13,991 bases of DNA. Source: JBDRMN01 sp043812055. GTDB taxonomy: Bacteria; Patescibacteriota; Gracilibacteria; JAHISY01. A program made the translations under genes and the position numbers. The DNA lies in NCBI GenBank assembly GCA_043812055.1, contig JBDRMN010000073.1:1-13991 (forward strand). Reading direction: 5' to 3'. This document shows positions 4,976-11,134 of this stretch, one piece after another. The notes under the pieces were generated by a model. The model did not search any database. It was not told the origin of the DNA and saw nothing but the letters and a program-made list of their open reading frames with translations. Numbering within the stretch: the stretch's first letter is position 1; every line of letters starts with the position of its first letter.

Positions 4976-6019
4976 GTGACAAAAGCTAAAAAGTACGCGC
5001 AGGCCGGAGTGGATATCGCCGCAGGCGATGCAGCAAGTAAGATCGCGGCTGGTTTCGCCCAAACAACTTTCGCTGGTCGGAAAGGTCGAATCGGTAAACC
5101 GGTGAAGTTGTCCGGTGGTTTCGCTGGAGCTTTAGATTTTGGCGGATTTTTGATCACTGCCTGTGACGACACGGTCGGCACGAAGATTTCCGTTGCCGAG
5201 GCTACGGGCAAATTCGAAACGCTCGGCTATGATTTACTCGCAATGGTGGCGGACGACGCCGTCTGTCTCGGTGCGGAAGTCGTGGCAGTGAGTAATACGA
5301 TCGAGTGTCCCCGCGTTCAGCCGCAGAAAATTAAGGCACTGCTGAAAGGTTTGGCGCGAGCCTGCCGGGAACAAAAAATCGTAATTCCGGGCGGCGAGAT
5401 TGCGGAGATTGGCAAGTCGATTAACGAATACGCGTGGGGCGCTCACGCTACTGGCATTCTCGAAAAAAAGAAGTTGATTGATGGCTCGAAAATTCGCGCG
5501 GGTGATCTAGTAATTGCCCTGAGGGAAAATGGCTTGCGCTGCAACGGCTTCACGCTGGCCCGGGCAATTCTGCGCAAAAAGTTCGGGGCTACTTGGCACC
5601 GTAAACGTTTCGGCAAAAAAACGTGGGGCGAGCTGCTTCTCACTCCGAGCAAGGTTTATCACGCTGCAATTCTCGCACTCGTCGGTAGATTCGGTGAGAA
5701 ACGAAAGGTGAACGTAAAAGGAATTGTGCACGTAACGGGTGGTGGAATCCTAGGGAACCTTCCGCGGATATTTCGCCAGAAAAGTTTAGGAGCGCGGCTG
5801 GATAATCTCTGGCCGATTCCCAGTTTCGCCGCCGAGTTAATTAAACTCGGAAAAGTTTCCACTAAAGAGGCGCGCGAAGTCTGGAATCTCGGCAATGGTA
5901 TGCTTATCATCGTTACCCCGAAAGACACAGCAAAGACATTGCAAGTTCTGAAAAAAAATAAGGTTGCCGCCCGTATTGCTGGAGAAATCACCAGCACGGG
6001 AAAGATTGAATTCAGCTGA
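4976..6019 (+). CDS. purM: Phosphoribosylformylglycinamidine cyclo-ligase (AIR synthetase)
   Basis: PurM closes FGAM to aminoimidazole ribonucleotide with ATP in de novo purine synthesis; it is a cytosolic homodimer. The 347-residue product has the usual length. Y-A-Q-A-G-V-D (7-13) is the conserved N-terminus. C-D-D-T-V-G-T-K (63-70) is the ATP/substrate loop, usually G-T-D-G-V-G-T-K. G-G-E-I-A-E (139-144) corresponds to G-G-E-T-A-E. E-N-G-L-R-C-N-G-F-T-L (184-194) corresponds to the N-G-x-H-S-N-G-Y-S-L segment, and H-V-T-G-G-G-I-L-G-N-L (252-262) is the second-domain signature. N-L-G-N-G-M (304-309) matches the N-x-G-x-G-M near the end. The GTG at 4976 is chosen because it gives the canonical N-terminus; there is no Shine-Dalgarno site. 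No other purine gene is in the window. The T at 67 and I at 142 are substitutions at usually conserved positions. Confidence 0.9.
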   Translation: MTKAKKYAQAGVDIAAGDAASKIAAGFAQTTFAGRKGRIGKPVKLSGGFAGALDFGGFLITACDDTVGTKISVAEATGKFETLGYDLLAMVADDAVCLGAEVVAVSNTIECPRVQPQKIKALLKGLARACREQKIVIPGGEIAEIGKSINEYAWGAHATGILEKKKLIDGSKIRAGDLVIALRENGLRCNGFTLARAILRKKFGATWHRKRFGKKTWGELLLTPSKVYHAAILALVGRFGEKRKVNVKGIVHVTGGGILGNLPRIFRQKSLGARLDNLWPIPSFAAELIKLGKVSTKEAREVWNLGNGMLIIVTPKDTAKTLQVLKKNKVAARIAGEITSTGKIEFS

Positions 6020-6028
6020 ACAAAAAAC

Positions 6029-6057
6029 TTGCTCAATCGTTAAAAAGAAGCTAAAAT
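6029..6057 (+). promoter_or_regulatory. Candidate promoter upstream of argH
   Basis: TTGCTC (6029-6034), 17 bases, TAAAAT (6052-6057) in the recurrent GCTAAAATCC context. The argH ATG is 96 bases beyond the -10, leaving a leader of about 90 bases. Confidence 0.45.
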
Positions 6058-6110
6058 CCACTCCCAAAAAGTGCCGTCTTCTGTTTTGCGCTAACTTCAA
6101 AAAGCAGGGT

Positions 6111-6153
6111 TCTCAATAATCTTAATAATCCTAACACTCCTAATAATCCCACC
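6111..6153 (+). other. G-free quasi-repetitive leader directly before argH
   Basis: The 43 bases before the argH ATG contain no G and consist of imperfect repeats of CTAATAATC/CTTAATAATCC. There is no Shine-Dalgarno site. Such a leader should be unstructured, which would favour initiation without Shine-Dalgarno pairing (inference). Confidence 0.6.
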
Positions 6154-7543
6154 ATGAAGCTCTGGGAAACAAAATCTTCGGGCAAACTGCACCCCTTCAT
6201 TGAAAAGTTCACAGTGGGGCCGGATTTGATTTTGGACAAATATCTCCTACCCTTCGACTGTGCCGCCTCGACTGTGCACGCTTACATGCTTACAAAAAAG
6301 GGGTATTTGAAAAAAAACAGATTTCCAAAAAGTAAAGAATGTTTTGAAAGAAATTCACAAAAAAGCAGTAGCGCGAAAATTCGTGCTCAAAAATGTCGAA
6401 GACTCACACTCCGCCATCGAGGGGCTGCTCATGAAACGTCTGGGTGAGCTCGGTGGCAAAATCCATCTCGGTCGATCCCGAAACGATCAGTCGGCAACCA
6501 CTGTCCATCTTTTTGCCAAAGATGAACTTTTGAAAATCCGAAAAGAGCTTCTCGCTGTAATCGCGATTCTCCAGAACCTTGCCGGGAAACACACCGATCT
6601 CCCGATGCCGGGCTACACGCACACCCGACCGGCGATGGTCGGAACACTCGGCCATTATTTTGGCGCCTTTGCCGAGACTCTTTCGATTGATTACCTTAGC
6701 ACCGAGTCCGCTTACCAAGTGGCTGATCGTTGTCCGCTCGGTAGTGCGGCAGGCTACGGGACGGCGGTACCGATTGACCGGAACTTAACTTCCAAATTGC
6801 TTGGTTTTGGCGAGTTGCAGGTCAATACTCTTTCGGCCCAGCTCGGTCGAGGACAAGTGGAAGTCACTACTCTCGCCGCTCTCGTCAATGTGATGCTCAC
6901 CCTCTCCCGATTGGCGAATGACCTGATTTGCTTTGCCTCGCCGGAGTACGATTTCTTTTCATTTTCGGAGCGAATCGCCACCGGTAGTTCGATCATGCCG
7001 CAAAAGAAAAACCCGGACGCTCTCGAAATTATCCGGGCCGCGGCGGGCATGCTGATCGGTTCTCACACCCAGGCAGCCAGCATCGTGAAAGGCTTACCTG
7101 CGGGTTACCAACGGGACTTGCAAATGATCAAGCAGCCTTTCGTCCAGGGCGTGAAACTCACCAAACACTGCATCCAGGCTTTTCAGATTGTTTTGAAAAA
7201 TATCAAAGTCAACGAAAAAAACATTGAGAAGGCTGCCAGTGATCCCCATCTCTACACTGCTGATTTGGCCAATGAGCTTGTACTGAAAAAGGGTTTCAGT
7301 TTCCGAGAGGCCTACCAAAAGGTAAAGGACGACTACTCCCGAGCAGGTTTGCGAGGAATTCTTGACTTCGAATACGCTTCGAAATTCGATCCACGAAAAC
7401 TGATCAAGAGTAAGTCTGCCCCCGGAATGCCTGGGAATCTGCAACTGGCAGTGGGCAATAAGTGGATCGCAACCGAGCGGAAAAAAACTAATGCCGAGCA
7501 AAAAAAGTTTATAGACGCTTTGAAAAAAATTTGGAAGCTCTAG
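6154..7543 (+). CDS. argH: Argininosuccinate lyase, reading frame broken by one extra A at 6310-6317
   Basis: ArgH splits argininosuccinate into arginine and fumarate, the last step of arginine synthesis; it is a cytosolic tetramer of the fumarase/aspartase fold. The N-terminal part reads M-K-L-W-E-T-K and F-T-V-G-P-D (residues 19-24), as in ArgH, then enters an A8 run at 6310-6317. Removing one A joins it exactly to the downstream frame, giving 462 residues, the normal length. Downstream motifs are intact: G-R-S-R-N-D-Q, G-Y-T-H-T-R-P-A-M with the catalytic-site T-H, and the fumarate-lyase signature G-S-S-I-M-P-Q-K-K-N-P-D (6983-7018) with the catalytic serine loop. No other inactivating change is visible. 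It may be an assembly error, a slippage-rescued gene or a fresh pseudogene. The neighbouring lysW-like gene hints at carrier-protein-based arginine synthesis. Confidence 0.88.
6310..6317 (+). other. A8 homopolymer at the argH frame break
   Basis: Frame 1 reads T-T-G then A8; a tract of seven As gives the continuous peptide Y-L-K-K-T-D-F-Q-K-V-K-N-V-L. A8 tracts are known sites of RNA polymerase slippage and of homopolymer sequencing errors. Confidence 0.85.
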
Positions 7544-7619
7544 TTGCGCAGCATGAATTACGGAACAAGTTTCCTGCTAAATGTTCCACGTTTCAAGTTT
7601 CACGCTTCACGAAACCCAC
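7544..7619. other. Spacer with GTTTCACG-type quasi-repeat
   Basis: Between argH and the lysW promoter, 7585-7616 holds imperfect repeats of GTTTCA/CTTCACG (CACGTTTCAAGTTTCACG followed by CTTCACGAAAC). No gene or clear terminator is seen. Confidence 0.5.
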
Positions 7620-7648
7620 TTGGCAGTTAGGAATCTAATCGCTAGAAT
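7620..7648 (+). promoter_or_regulatory. Promoter of the lysW-like gene
   Basis: TTGGCA (7620-7625), a 17-base spacer and TAGAAT (7643-7648) match the sigma70 consensus at 5 of 6 positions each. Expected start near 7655, giving a leader of about 17 bases to the ATG at 7672. Confidence 0.7.
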
Positions 7649-7671
7649 CCCCACGCTTTAATAAACTTAAA

Positions 7672-7848
7672 ATGCCCCAGACCACAAAATGTCCAAAATG
7701 TGACGCTGATCTAACTCTCGCCGACGACGCTGAAGTCGGCGAAATCATCACCTGCGACGAGTGCAGCGCGGAACTTGAGGTAAAGACGATCACACCGGAA
7801 ATCACACTTGAAGACGCTCCCGAAGTGCAGGAAGACTGGGGGGAATGA
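7672..7848 (+). CDS. lysW: LysW/ArgW-type amino-group carrier protein, 58 aa
   Basis: LysW-type proteins carry alpha-aminoadipate or glutamate on the gamma-carboxyl of their C-terminal Glu, protecting the amino group during lysine, ornithine/arginine or specialised-metabolite synthesis. The small acidic protein has two zinc knuckles, C7-P-K-C10 and C28-D-E-C31, then an acidic tail. It ends in the diagnostic E-D-W-G-E, with the terminal Glu (58) as the attachment site. A-E-V-G-E-I (20-25) is also typical of the family. The ATG at 7672 follows a good promoter, and there is no Shine-Dalgarno site. No LysX/ArgX ligase, LysZ, LysY, LysJ or LysK gene is present in the window, so partners must lie elsewhere or be missing. 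Adjacent argH suggests a role in arginine synthesis (inference). A terminator-like hairpin follows at 7904-7930. Confidence 0.92.
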   Translation: MPQTTKCPKCDADLTLADDAEVGEIITCDECSAELEVKTITPEITLEDAPEVQEDWGE

Positions 7849-7884
7849 GTAGTGAGTAGTTAGTAGTGAGTATTTAGTAGTTTA
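7846..7884. repeat. AGTAGTGAGTAGTT quasi-tandem repeat after lysW
   Basis: Starting at the lysW stop codon, imperfect repeats of GAGTAGT/TAGTAGTGAGTAT fill about 40 bases. The unit differs from the repeats in the other spacers. Confidence 0.75.
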
Positions 7885-7903
7885 ATTTTCAATGAGTTTT
7901 GTA

Positions 7904-7939
7904 GTACGGGATTGCTTCCCGCACGTTTTTCCGAAAAAC
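7904..7939 (+). terminator. Terminator-like hairpin with T5, overlapping a second hairpin, before the first hydrolase gene
   Basis: Stem CGGGA (7907-7911) pairs with TCCCG (7917-7921), extended by GT/AC after one mismatch, and is followed by GTTTTT. The T run also pairs with AAAAAC (7925-7930 with 7934-7939, 3-base loop). It could terminate lysW transcription or act as a small attenuator 8 bases before the ATG at 7947. Confidence 0.5.
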
Positions 7940-7946
7940 TACCCAT

Positions 7947-8552
7947 ATGCTTTCAATCACCAAAATTCCCACTGGCTTTCTCGATGAAAATTGTTGGATT
8001 TTGAAGAATGCGAAAAATGAAGTAGTGGTAATCGATCCGGGAAACGCGGCGGGAAAAATTCTGAAAAAGCTCGCGGGCGCGAAAGTGAAGTGGATTCTGC
8101 TAACCCATACGCACTACGATCACCTTCAAGCTTTGAGTGAAGTTGCCGAGAAAACTGGAGGGAAAATCGCAGTTCACAAAGAAGAAGCTGGAATTGTAGA
8201 AGCTGGAGAATTTAACCCTCCGAGCTTCGGCAGGAAACTTCTGCCAAGCAAAGTGGCGCAGCAGCTTCGTGATGGGACTGAAATCGAATTGGGTGATCTA
8301 AAAATTAAAGTGCTACATACTCCCGGCCACACTCCCGGCAGCTGCTGTTTTTTACTTGGCAGAGATTTATTTTCCGGGGACACCCTCTTTCATCGCAACT
8401 GTGGAAGAACTGATTTGCCCGGTGGAGATGCGGAAGCTATGCAAATGAGTCTGAAAAAACTTCAGGAGCTCCCCGGGCGCACCATCGTCCATCCCGGCCA
8501 CGGACCGGACTGGAATATCCGCGAGGCTCAAAAATTTAATTTTTCAGTCTAA
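7947..8552 (+). CDS. Metallo-beta-lactamase-fold hydrolase (glyoxalase II-like), copy 1, 201 aa
   Basis: A binuclear-metal hydrolase of the glyoxalase II-like group of the metallo-beta-lactamase superfamily; such proteins often cleave thioesters, but the substrate here is unknown. The metal ligands are all present: T-H-T-H-Y-D-H (53-59: H54, H56, D58, H59), H128 in H-T-P-G-H-T-P-G, D145 in F-S-G-D-T-L-F and H185 in H-P-G-H-G-P. G-R-T-D-L-P-G-G-D (153-161) is typical of the short glyoxalase II-like family. At 201 residues it lacks the C-terminal helical domain that binds glutathione in true glyoxalase II. It is immediately followed by a related gene, whose ATG directly abuts this stop codon (TAAATG), so the two are certainly co-transcribed. 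There is no Shine-Dalgarno site. Confidence 0.9.
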   Translation: MLSITKIPTGFLDENCWILKNAKNEVVVIDPGNAAGKILKKLAGAKVKWILLTHTHYDHLQALSEVAEKTGGKIAVHKEEAGIVEAGEFNPPSFGRKLLPSKVAQQLRDGTEIELGDLKIKVLHTPGHTPGSCCFLLGRDLFSGDTLFHRNCGRTDLPGGDAEAMQMSLKKLQELPGRTIVHPGHGPDWNIREAQKFNFSV

Positions 8553-9272
8553 ATGAACACCTACAAAGAAATGATAAGGCGCAACGGAGGAGATGCTACT
8601 ATCGAGAAATACTCCGCCATAGAGGTTCCCGATTCTGTCAAGCGCTTCCGAATTTTTAGGATCATGGGTGGAATAAAGCAGGCTTTTTCAAACTGTTGGG
8701 TTATCGCCAACGCAGCAGGGGAAGTGGCGGTGATTGATCCAGGCAGCGAAAAAACTCTCAAGGTGGTTTCGGATTTAATCAACGAGAAGCGCTGGAAGAT
8801 TAAACTGGTTTTGACCACTCACCATCATGGTGATCATATCGGAGCTGCCGCGAAGCTTGCCAATTCTGAAAATATCGCTGTCCACATTCACGCGGACGGG
8901 GCACCGATTCTCAAATCAGGAAGTCGAGCTACTGGAAGAGTGGTTGTTCCAAATTATTTTGATATCCCAGAAAAAATTCGTGAGATTGCCGACGAAGACC
9001 AAATCTTCCTGGGCCGAGAAAAAATCGAAGTCCTTCACACTCCCGGTCACACATCCGATGGTTGTTGTATCGCAACCGATGGTTGTCTTTTTTCGGGTGA
9101 TACACTTCTTGTTGGAGAGACAGAACATACTAATTCCGATACAGGAAGTGCCGAAATGATGCAAAGAAGCTTGAAAAAGCTTCTCGAACTTCCTGGGCGC
9201 ACCATCGTCCATCCCGGCCACGGACCCGACTGGACCATCGCGGCCGCCCGCCAGTTTAACTTTCCAGTCTAA
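8553..9272 (+). CDS. Metallo-beta-lactamase-fold hydrolase, copy 2, 239 aa
   Basis: A second member of the same superfamily with full metal ligands: T-T-H-H-H-G-D-H (88-95: H90, H92, D94, H95), H166 in H-T-P-G-H-T-S, D183 in F-S-G-D-T-L and H223 in H-P-G-H-G-P. It has a 30-residue N-terminal extension compared with copy 1 and a different loop after the GDTL motif (no G-R-T-D). The C-terminal 25 residues are nearly the same as in copy 1, and a 32-base block (9195-9226) is identical to 8475-8506, whereas the rest is only moderately similar. The pair probably arose by duplication, with possible later gene conversion at the 3' end. The ATG begins on the base after the copy 1 stop, favouring translational coupling. 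Substrate unknown. Confidence 0.9.
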   Translation: MNTYKEMIRRNGGDATIEKYSAIEVPDSVKRFRIFRIMGGIKQAFSNCWVIANAAGEVAVIDPGSEKTLKVVSDLINEKRWKIKLVLTTHHHGDHIGAAAKLANSENIAVHIHADGAPILKSGSRATGRVVVPNYFDIPEKIREIADEDQIFLGREKIEVLHTPGHTSDGCCIATDGCLFSGDTLLVGETEHTNSDTGSAEMMQRSLKKLLELPGRTIVHPGHGPDWTIAAARQFNFPV

Positions 9273-9318
9273 ATCCTTATAATCATTAAGGCTCCTTACA
9301 ATCCTTATCCCCCTTCCC
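9273..9318 (+). other. G-poor quasi-repetitive leader before the triosephosphate isomerase gene
   Basis: 46 bases with only two Gs, built from ATCCTTAT (9273-9280 and 9301-9308) and CTCCTTACAATCC-like units. No Shine-Dalgarno site before the ATG at 9319. Comparable in character, but not in sequence, to the argH leader. Confidence 0.55.
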
Positions 9319-9969
9319 ATGATCATCGTTAACTTCAAAACCTACGAATCTGCTGTTGGCGAAAATGCGATCAGCCTCGCCAAGATCCACGAACTGGTAG
9401 CCGAAGAGACTGGCGCAGAAATCGCGGTGGCGGTAAGTGCCCTTGATCTCGAAAAGGTGGTGGCTGCAGTGAAAATCCCCGTTTTTGCCCAACACACCGA
9501 TGCTGCTGAATTAGGCAGCTTCACAGGTTCGATTGTTCCGGAGCTTGTGAAAAAAATGGGGGCGAGCGGAACCTTACTGAATCATTCCGAAAAGCGCTTG
9601 GGGGAAGCACTACCAAAATGTGTGGAAGCGGCGAAGCAGGCGGGTCTAAAAGTAGTAGTGTGTGTGGAAAATGATGAGGAGGCTGAAAAAATTGCGACAG
9701 AACTGAAACCGGATTTCATAGCGGTGGAACCACCGGAGCTCATCGGTGGTGATATTTCCGTCACCAGCGCCAATCCGGAAATCATTAAAAATTCCGTCGC
9801 CAAAGTCGGCGAGACTCCGCTCCTCGTTGGCGCGGGAGTAAAAAATGGAGCAGATGTGAAAACTGCGCTACAATTGGGGGCGCAAGGTGTATTACTCGCC
9901 AGTGGCATCACGAAAGCCGATGACCCCGCGGCCGTTTTGCGTGATCTCGCTTCCGGCCTAGCAGGCTAA
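9319..9969 (+). CDS. tpiA: Triosephosphate isomerase, archaeal type, 216 aa
   Basis: Interconverts dihydroxyacetone phosphate and glyceraldehyde 3-phosphate in glycolysis/gluconeogenesis. Catalytic residues are visible: N5 and K7 in V-N-F-K-T-Y, H89 in L-L-N-H-S-E and E137 in A-V-E-P-P-E-L-I-G. The phosphate-binding G-A-G-V (about 171-174) and G-V-L-L-A-S-G (189-195) follow. The length of 216 residues, V-F-A-Q-H at 55-59, and E-P-P-E-L-I-G instead of the bacterial E-P-V-W-A-I-G mark it as the archaeal TIM subfamily rather than the roughly 250-residue bacterial one. It lies 46 bases downstream of the hydrolase pair and is probably in the same transcription unit. No Shine-Dalgarno site. Transfer from archaea, or a lineage-wide ancient form, are both possible. 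Confidence 0.92.
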   Translation: MIIVNFKTYESAVGENAISLAKIHELVAEETGAEIAVAVSALDLEKVVAAVKIPVFAQHTDAAELGSFTGSIVPELVKKMGASGTLLNHSEKRLGEALPKCVEAAKQAGLKVVVCVENDEEAEKIATELKPDFIAVEPPELIGGDISVTSANPEIIKNSVAKVGETPLLVGAGVKNGADVKTALQLGAQGVLLASGITKADDPAAVLRDLASGLAG

Positions 9970-10027
9970 AAACGTTAGTAACTTTCTGAACCTTAGTAAC
10001 CTTACAAACTTTCTTAACCTTCTAAAA
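9970..10027 (+). other. Quasi-repetitive leader before hpf
   Basis: 58 bases made of GTTAGTAACTTTC / CTTAGTAACCTTAC / ACTTTCTTAACCTTC variants. No promoter, terminator or Shine-Dalgarno site is recognised. Confidence 0.55.
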
Positions 10028-10330
10028 ATGATCTTCGGCTACCGCGTGGATGGCTGTCAGATAACAGAGGAAGACCGGGAATTAATTGAGGCGAAGCTTA
10101 GCAAACTCCAAAAACTCGACAACCGCTTGAGTAAGGACGACGACACGGTGAAGTTTCACGTGAATGTTTTTCGGGGCACTCGTCACCACTCCCCCAATTA
10201 CGCGCTGCATGTCCAGCTGACTTTTCCGGGAAATTCTCTACGCGCCAAAGCCAGCGGCAAAACTATCCCCGACGCTGCGGATGAAGTCGAACGGAAGCTG
10301 CGGGTGCAAGTGGGAAAGCTAAAGAACTGA
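10028..10330 (+). CDS. hpf: Ribosome hibernation promoting factor / RaiA family, short form, 100 aa
   Basis: HPF/RaiA proteins bind the 30S decoding region, block mRNA and tRNA binding and stabilise inactive ribosomes in stationary phase or starvation. The protein has the beta-alpha-beta-beta-beta-alpha layout of the S30AE domain: strand 1-9, helix 14-31 (E-E-D-R-E-L-I-E-A-K-L-S-K-L), strands 40-73, and a basic C-terminal helix 79-98 with K-R-K-type residues that face rRNA. It lacks the C-terminal dimerisation domain of long HPF, so it resembles short HPF or YfiA. It is likely the last gene of the plus-strand unit and converges on the hypothetical gene ending at 10338, with only 7 bases between stops. 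Confidence 0.88.
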   Translation: MIFGYRVDGCQITEEDRELIEAKLSKLQKLDNRLSKDDDTVKFHVNVFRGTRHHSPNYALHVQLTFPGNSLRAKASGKTIPDAADEVERKLRVQVGKLKN

Positions 10331-10337
10331 GTCAGGA

Positions 10338-10988
10338 TCAATGTTCTGTCGTCCCCTTCAAGATAGGATTATCAAAAATTATCTCCAGAAATTTACGTCC
10401 CTGTTTTTTTGGCCGGGATTTACTTTCGAGAGTGTTAACTATGCTCTCAAAAAGATTAAGCAAGAACTTCATATACCCTTTCGTTTCCGCAGAAGCTTCT
10501 ATCTTCCCCAAAAAAACTTCCCAGCTAAGATTTGGATCAACTAACTTGTCCAAGGCAAAGATTCTTTTTTCAAGCTCTTGAACAGCTAAACCTAGCGCAC
10601 TTTTGTCGATATTTCGTGGCGGCTGCCTATTATAATCATCAATCTCCTTAAGTAAGCTCTTGATGCCAGCAATTTTTCCTGGAATCTCAAAATTACCTTT
10701 CAACATCTCAAGCTCCCCAGTCTGAAACTCGGCTATTCCTGCGTCTTCAGAATCCAGATATTCCCAAATCTCCCACAGCTTTTCCGGAAAATTACTAAGC
10801 TCGGCAAGTGTTATTCTCCCGGTTAAAACATGCTCCTTAAGGAGGAGCTCTGGCGTAGCTACTCTGATAAGCTTCTCAGAAGCAGGCTTGTTCGGATTTT
10901 GCAAAATGAACTTACCGTCTGACTGAGGGAGAGGATTTAAATCTTTACCCGCAGCTTTGATCCAATTAGTTGGAGCAAAATCAATCAT
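10338..10988 (-). CDS. Hypothetical cytoplasmic protein, 216 aa
   Basis: The family is not recognised. The protein has no signal peptide, membrane segment or cysteines. It is mostly helical and charged, with W-I-K-A-A-G-K-D-L-N-P-L-P near the N-terminus, several Leu/Glu-rich helices, and a basic end (K-S-R-P-K-K-Q-G-R-K). The open frame extends further to a TTG at 11049-11051, but that TTG is the first half of a TTGACA -35 box and the following TACAAT at 17 bases is the -10. I therefore place the start at the ATG 10986-10988, about 28 bases after the expected transcription start. The gene is monocistronic and convergent with hpf. Confidence 0.65.
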   Translation of the reverse strand: MIDFAPTNWIKAAGKDLNPLPQSDGKFILQNPNKPASEKLIRVATPELLLKEHVLTGRITLAELSNFPEKLWEIWEYLDSEDAGIAEFQTGELEMLKGNFEIPGKIAGIKSLLKEIDDYNRQPPRNIDKSALGLAVQELEKRIFALDKLVDPNLSWEVFLGKIEASAETKGYMKFLLNLFESIVNTLESKSRPKKQGRKFLEIIFDNPILKGTTEH

Positions 10989-11022
10989 CTTGGCTTGTTT
11001 TAAGTTAATTAGGAAGTGTCTT

Positions 11023-11051
11023 ATTGTATCCAGTATTTTTACTTTTGTCAA
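11023..11051 (-). promoter_or_regulatory. Consensus promoter of the 10338-10988 gene
   Basis: On the minus strand TTGACA (11046-11051), a 17-base spacer and TACAAT (11023-11028) match the sigma70 consensus at 6/6 and 5/6. It is the best promoter in the window. It settles the gene start, since the longer frame would begin translation on the -35 element. Confidence 0.85.
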
Positions 11052-11096
11052 ACCAATTTTCCGCTAAACTTCCTTTTGTGAAATTTCGCATTAAAA

Positions 11097-11134
11097 CCTG
11101 CCTACGCGAAGGTAAACCTTCGGCTTCGGCAGGC
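11097..11134. repeat. Compound palindrome (CCTGCC...GGCAGG with inner CGAAGGT/ACCTTCG)
   Basis: Outer arms CCTGCC (11097-11102) and GGCAGG (11128-11133) enclose a perfect inner hairpin CGAAGGT (11107-11113) / ACCTTCG (11116-11122). On the minus strand it would translate to C-L-P-K-P-K-V-Y-L-R-V-G-R, a repeat-type peptide. It resembles the element inside the DUF4012 gene (1045-1115). Confidence 0.8.

Noticed and set aside
6344..7543. Separate shorter argH starting at a TTG
   Set aside because: The upstream frame encodes the proper ArgH N-terminus and joins exactly when one A is removed; the TTG has no initiation context.
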